Shown here piece by piece: positions 5,813 through 7,928 of a stretch of 7,928 nt of DNA (positions are counted from its first letter, which is position 1; the number at the start of each line of letters is the position of its first letter). Below the pieces are notes generated by a model. The model was not told the origin of the DNA. It saw only the letters and a list, made by a program, of their open reading frames with translations, and ran no database searches. Source of the DNA: Cyanobacteria bacterium UBA11153. GTDB lineage: Bacteria; Cyanobacteriota; Cyanobacteriia; Cyanobacteriales; Coleofasciculaceae. The position numbers and the translations under genes were made by a program. The stretch is from positions 6,984 to 14,911 of the forward strand of contig DOIX01000277.1 in the NCBI GenBank assembly GCA_003511885.1, given 5' to 3'.

Positions 5813-5846
5813 CTTTAGTATAGTACTGCAGTACTATACTAAAGAG
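5811..5846. repeat. 36-bp perfect palindrome
   Basis: The half-site CTCTTTAGTATAGTACTG is followed directly by its exact reverse complement, with no spacer. The central 14 bp repeat the LexA-box-like palindrome. No T-run follows on either strand, so it does not look like an ordinary terminator. Confidence 0.85.
5822..5835. promoter_or_regulatory. LexA-box-like palindrome 2
   Basis: A second AGTACTGCAGTACT, at the centre of the 36-bp palindrome. It also satisfies RGTACNNNDGTWCB. It lies about 265 bp upstream of the likely PucC-family start and about 180 bp upstream of the phosphatase start. Confidence 0.35.
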
Positions 5847-5917
5847 GGAAAAAAGCTCTGTCAAAATCGAGAAGCGCCTACTATATACTGGAAAAATTAT
5901 GGTAAGTCGGGCAATGA

Positions 5918-6118
5918 GCGATCGGGTACAAGCACAATAGACTAGGCGGCTCTAAAATATTCAAATGCCCCAGTTGCGGTCACGAACACGATCGAGACTG
6001 GGGCGGCGCTCGGATCGTAATGTTCCGAGCTTTGAGGGACGGCTCCTTTTCCCTAGCTTTTAGTAGCGAAGGAATTGCGATCGCCCATGACCTGTTTGTC
6101 CAGCGTTGTGCAGCGTAA
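5918..6118 (+). pseudogene. Decayed C-terminus of an IS200/IS605-family TnpB
   Basis: After a TGA at 5915 the frame reads YKHNRLGGSKIFKCPSCGH and then EHDRDWGGARIVMFRALRDGSF, ending at TAA 6116-6118. This is the characteristic end of TnpB: the second CPxC half of the zinc finger (cysteine codons at 5966 and 5975) and the DRD segment holding the last RuvC catalytic aspartate. The first half of the finger is ruined: the upstream frame has stops at 5903 and 5915, and the expected CxxCG is not intact. The rest of the ~400-aa protein is absent. No tnpA is visible. The fragment overlaps the 5' end of the PucC-family frame in another phase, so it appears that the element was inserted, or a deletion ended, right at that gene's start. 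Confidence 0.75.
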
Positions 6119-7592
6119 CACCGTCAGGACTAATTCTCAACCAAGATTTGAAGAAAAACCGAAAATGCCCAAAATCAAACTCCTGACTATGTTTCGCCTA
6201 GGCTTATTCCAGATGGGATTGGGAATAATGTCTCTCCTGACACTAGGGGTATTGAATCGGGTGATGATAGATGAATTGAAAGTACTACCCTTCGTTGCTG
6301 GCGGTGCGATCGCGATGTCTCAATTCGTCAGCCCCGCACGAGTTTGGTTTGGTCAGATGTCCGATGCCAAAGCAATATTAGGTTACCATCGCACGGGTTA
6401 TGTTTGGCTAGGGGCTGTAGCATTTACTACTTTATCTTTTATTGCCCTCCAAGTAATATGGCAACTCGGTGGCAGCATCCAAGCCACGGGTTGGAGTATC
6501 CAAAGCTATGCCATAGCGGGTATCGTCGGCTTGATTTTTGCCCTCTATGGTTTAGCCCTTAGTGCTAGTTCTACCCCATTTGCGGCTTTATTGGTAGATG
6601 TTACAGATGAGGATAATCGATCGCAACTGATTGCTATTGTTTGGTCTATGTTAATGGTGGGGATTGTAGTTGGAGCAATTATTAGTTCCAAGTTACTGGC
6701 ACGTCCAGAAATTTGTGGTCCAGAAATTTTAGCATACAATCCTACCCAGGCTCCACCAATTGTAGATATAGGTAAATTGAAAGCTACGATTAATCCCGTG
6801 TTTAAGATTATGCCGGGAATTGTCCTAGGATTATCTTGGTTAGGGACTGTAGGGATTGAGAAAAAGTATTCTCGTTATAATTCTCGTTCTACTTTAGTGG
6901 AAAGAGAGGATAAAATTACTTTCATTCGCGCGTTGCGGGTATTAACGGCTAACCGTCAAACTGGTGTATTTTTTAGCTTTCTGTTGGTCTTAACTTTAAG
7001 TTTATTCACCCAAGATGCGGTGATGGAGCCTTATGGTGGGGAAGTATTTGGGATGTGTATCTCGGAAACGACTAAGTTAAATGTTCCCTTTGGGATGGGT
7101 ACGTTAATTGGTATTGGTTTCACAGGTTTCTTGATTTTGCCAAGATTGGGCAAGCAGCAAACGATTAAAATCGGCTGTATCACAGCAGCGGTATGTTCGG
7201 GATTGTTTATTATGGCAGGATTTGCTGCTAATCCTGGATTACTTAAGTCTAGCTTACTGTTTTTTGGTTTAGCTTCGGGAGTATTGACTGCAGCGGCAAC
7301 CAGTTTAATGTTGGATTTGACAGCAGCGGAAGTGGCAGGTACTTTTATTGGGGCATGGGGATTGGCGCAAGCGATGGCGAGGGGATTGGCGACGGTGTTA
7401 GGTGGGGGAGTTTTAAATTTGGGGAAGGTTTTATTTAGTCAACAACCCGTCTTAGCTTATGGATTGGTTTTTACTGTGCAAGCTGTGGGGATGATTGCGG
7501 CAATTATTTTGCTACGGCGCATCAGTATTAGAGAATTTCAGGATAACGCGAAATCTGCGATCGCGGTGGTGATGGAAAGCGATTTGGATTAG
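6087..7592 (+). CDS. PucC/BCD-family major facilitator protein
   Basis: A membrane protein of about 501 aa with 12 predicted helices (about residues 39-61, 68-84, 104-124, 141-164, 182-202, 239-256, 293-309, 335-351, 361-381, 388-408, 416-438 and 454-476). Family marks are MFRLGLFQMGLGIMSLLTLG at the first helix, the MFS loop WFGQMSDAK, and QDAVMEPYGGEVFGM (about 309-323), typical of PucC. In purple bacteria PucC/LhaA relatives help assemble light-harvesting complexes, probably by handling bacteriochlorophyll. Cyanobacterial members are thought to act on chlorophyll or another tetrapyrrole. The start is uncertain. TTG 6075 and ATG 6087 (AAGGA 13 nt upstream) lie inside the TnpB remnant; ATG 6165 gives a 475-aa protein that begins just before the conserved core. 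No helix is lost with any choice. Confidence 0.88.
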   Translation: MTCLSSVVQRNTVRTNSQPRFEEKPKMPKIKLLTMFRLGLFQMGLGIMSLLTLGVLNRVMIDELKVLPFVAGGAIAMSQFVSPARVWFGQMSDAKAILGYHRTGYVWLGAVAFTTLSFIALQVIWQLGGSIQATGWSIQSYAIAGIVGLIFALYGLALSASSTPFAALLVDVTDEDNRSQLIAIVWSMLMVGIVVGAIISSKLLARPEICGPEILAYNPTQAPPIVDIGKLKATINPVFKIMPGIVLGLSWLGTVGIEKKYSRYNSRSTLVEREDKITFIRALRVLTANRQTGVFFSFLLVLTLSLFTQDAVMEPYGGEVFGMCISETTKLNVPFGMGTLIGIGFTGFLILPRLGKQQTIKIGCITAAVCSGLFIMAGFAANPGLLKSSLLFFGLASGVLTAAATSLMLDLTAAEVAGTFIGAWGLAQAMARGLATVLGGGVLNLGKVLFSQQPVLAYGLVFTVQAVGMIAAIILLRRISIREFQDNAKSAIAVVMESDLD

Positions 7593-7602
7593 GGGAGTGC
7601 CC

Positions 7603-7651
7603 CTTCCCGTGCCATCTATAGCGAGGGACTATTGGCTCTTGGCTCGGGAAG
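7603..7651 (+). terminator. Possible terminator: inverted repeat after the PucC-family gene
   Basis: CTTCCCGTGCC (7603-7613) and GGCTCGGGAAG (7641-7651) form 11-bp arms with one mismatch and a 27-nt loop. The repeat starts 11 bp after the stop codon. A shorter AGGGG/CCCCT hairpin (7591-7604) precedes it. Neither has a T-run, so termination is a weak inference. Confidence 0.35.
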
Positions 7652-7928
7652 AAAGCTGTCAAATCGTTTGAGGAATTGAGAATGTCGGGGCTGCCCTGGC
7701 GGTTGCTATAAGGGTAAAAAATCGGTTCTTCAGGACATCGGGATGCTAAACTGTTAGTATTAATTAGCCCAAAGCTTTATCTAGCAATGGTTTTAGTTGG
7801 GGCTTGCTGTATAAGTCATTAACCTTGACAACAATTAGCTTCGAGTGCTGTCTTGACTTGGGAAAAGTACCAGGAATAAGAGTTACACCCCTGAAAATTC
7901 AGACAGTTTTTCACGGAAACTCGAAAAT
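7652..7928. other. Intergenic tail of the window, no gene recognised
   Basis: I find no convincing reading frame here. TTGACT (7853-7858) with AATAAG 16 bp further on could be a weak plus-strand promoter for a gene beyond the window. A consensus TTGACA at 7825 lacks a partner -10 box. The third copy of the 12-bp repeat lies at 7699. Confidence 0.4.
7699..7710 (+). repeat. Dispersed 12-bp repeat, copy 3
   Basis: Exact GCGGTTGCTATA, intergenic, plus strand, downstream of the PucC-family gene. Confidence 0.6.

Noticed and set aside
5811..5846. Rho-independent terminator
   Set aside because: The palindrome is A/T-rich, has no T-run after it on either strand, and no gene ends towards it.
6344..6739. 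Short frames on both strands within the PucC-family gene
   Set aside because: They overlap conserved membrane helices of an intact gene and show no domain of their own.
1..7928. tRNA or rRNA genes
   Set aside because: I saw no cloverleaf with a TTCGA-type T-loop and no rRNA-like conserved segments on either strand.

Overview
The window looks like chromosomal DNA of a filamentous, Microcoleus/Oscillatoria-type cyanobacterium. The reasons are: several HIP1 octamers (GCGATCGC, for example at 2330, 5279, 5761, 6077, 6306 and 7558), a PucC/BCD-family pigment-related transporter, an AAA-like ATPase/nuclease of a type that occurs in many paralogues in such genomes, short heptanucleotide tandem repeats, and a probable Yfr2-type small RNA. 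The genus is an inference; the phylum is well supported.

Layout. Positions 1-4019 carry only minus-strand genes. In transcription order they are: a 103-aa three-helix membrane protein (4019-3708), a 61-bp decayed tail of an AAA/nuclease gene (3690-3630), a 52-codon stub of a zinc-type alcohol dehydrogenase/quinone reductase (3581-3423), an intact AAA ATPase with a C-terminal PD-(D/E)XK nuclease domain (3351-1801), a two-helix membrane protein with a cysteine-rich C-terminal half (1663-572), and a small NTF2/SnoaL-like protein (426-49). The ATPase-nuclease gene lies between two 26-bp direct repeats (1703-1728 and 3423-3448, 24/26 identical). One repeat sits exactly where the dehydrogenase stub ends. 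Pieces of related ATPase-nuclease genes are found on both sides (3630-3690 and probably 526-545). Together this suggests repeated arrival, loss and rearrangement of these genes at this locus.

Positions 4020-4769 hold no large gene but are not empty. They contain a 118-bp MITE-like element with terminal inverted repeats immediately upstream of the small membrane-protein gene, a good plus-strand promoter followed by a 32-codon reading frame, and a second plus-strand promoter followed by a folded, Yfr2-like small RNA. Positions 5645-4770 (minus) encode a Cof-type HAD phosphatase.

The 440-bp interval between the phosphatase and the plus-strand PucC-family gene contains a 10-bp inverted repeat, two copies of a 14-bp palindrome that fits the cyanobacterial LexA-box consensus (one in the centre of a 36-bp perfect palindrome), and the decayed C-terminus of an IS200/IS605-family TnpB. 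That remnant runs out of frame into the 5' end of the PucC-family gene, so the true start of that gene is uncertain. The PucC-family gene ends at 7592. It is followed by hairpin-forming sequence, and no further gene is visible to 7928.

The genes do not form one pathway. The window reads as an accessory, repeat-rich stretch where mobile fragments have accumulated between a few functional genes.
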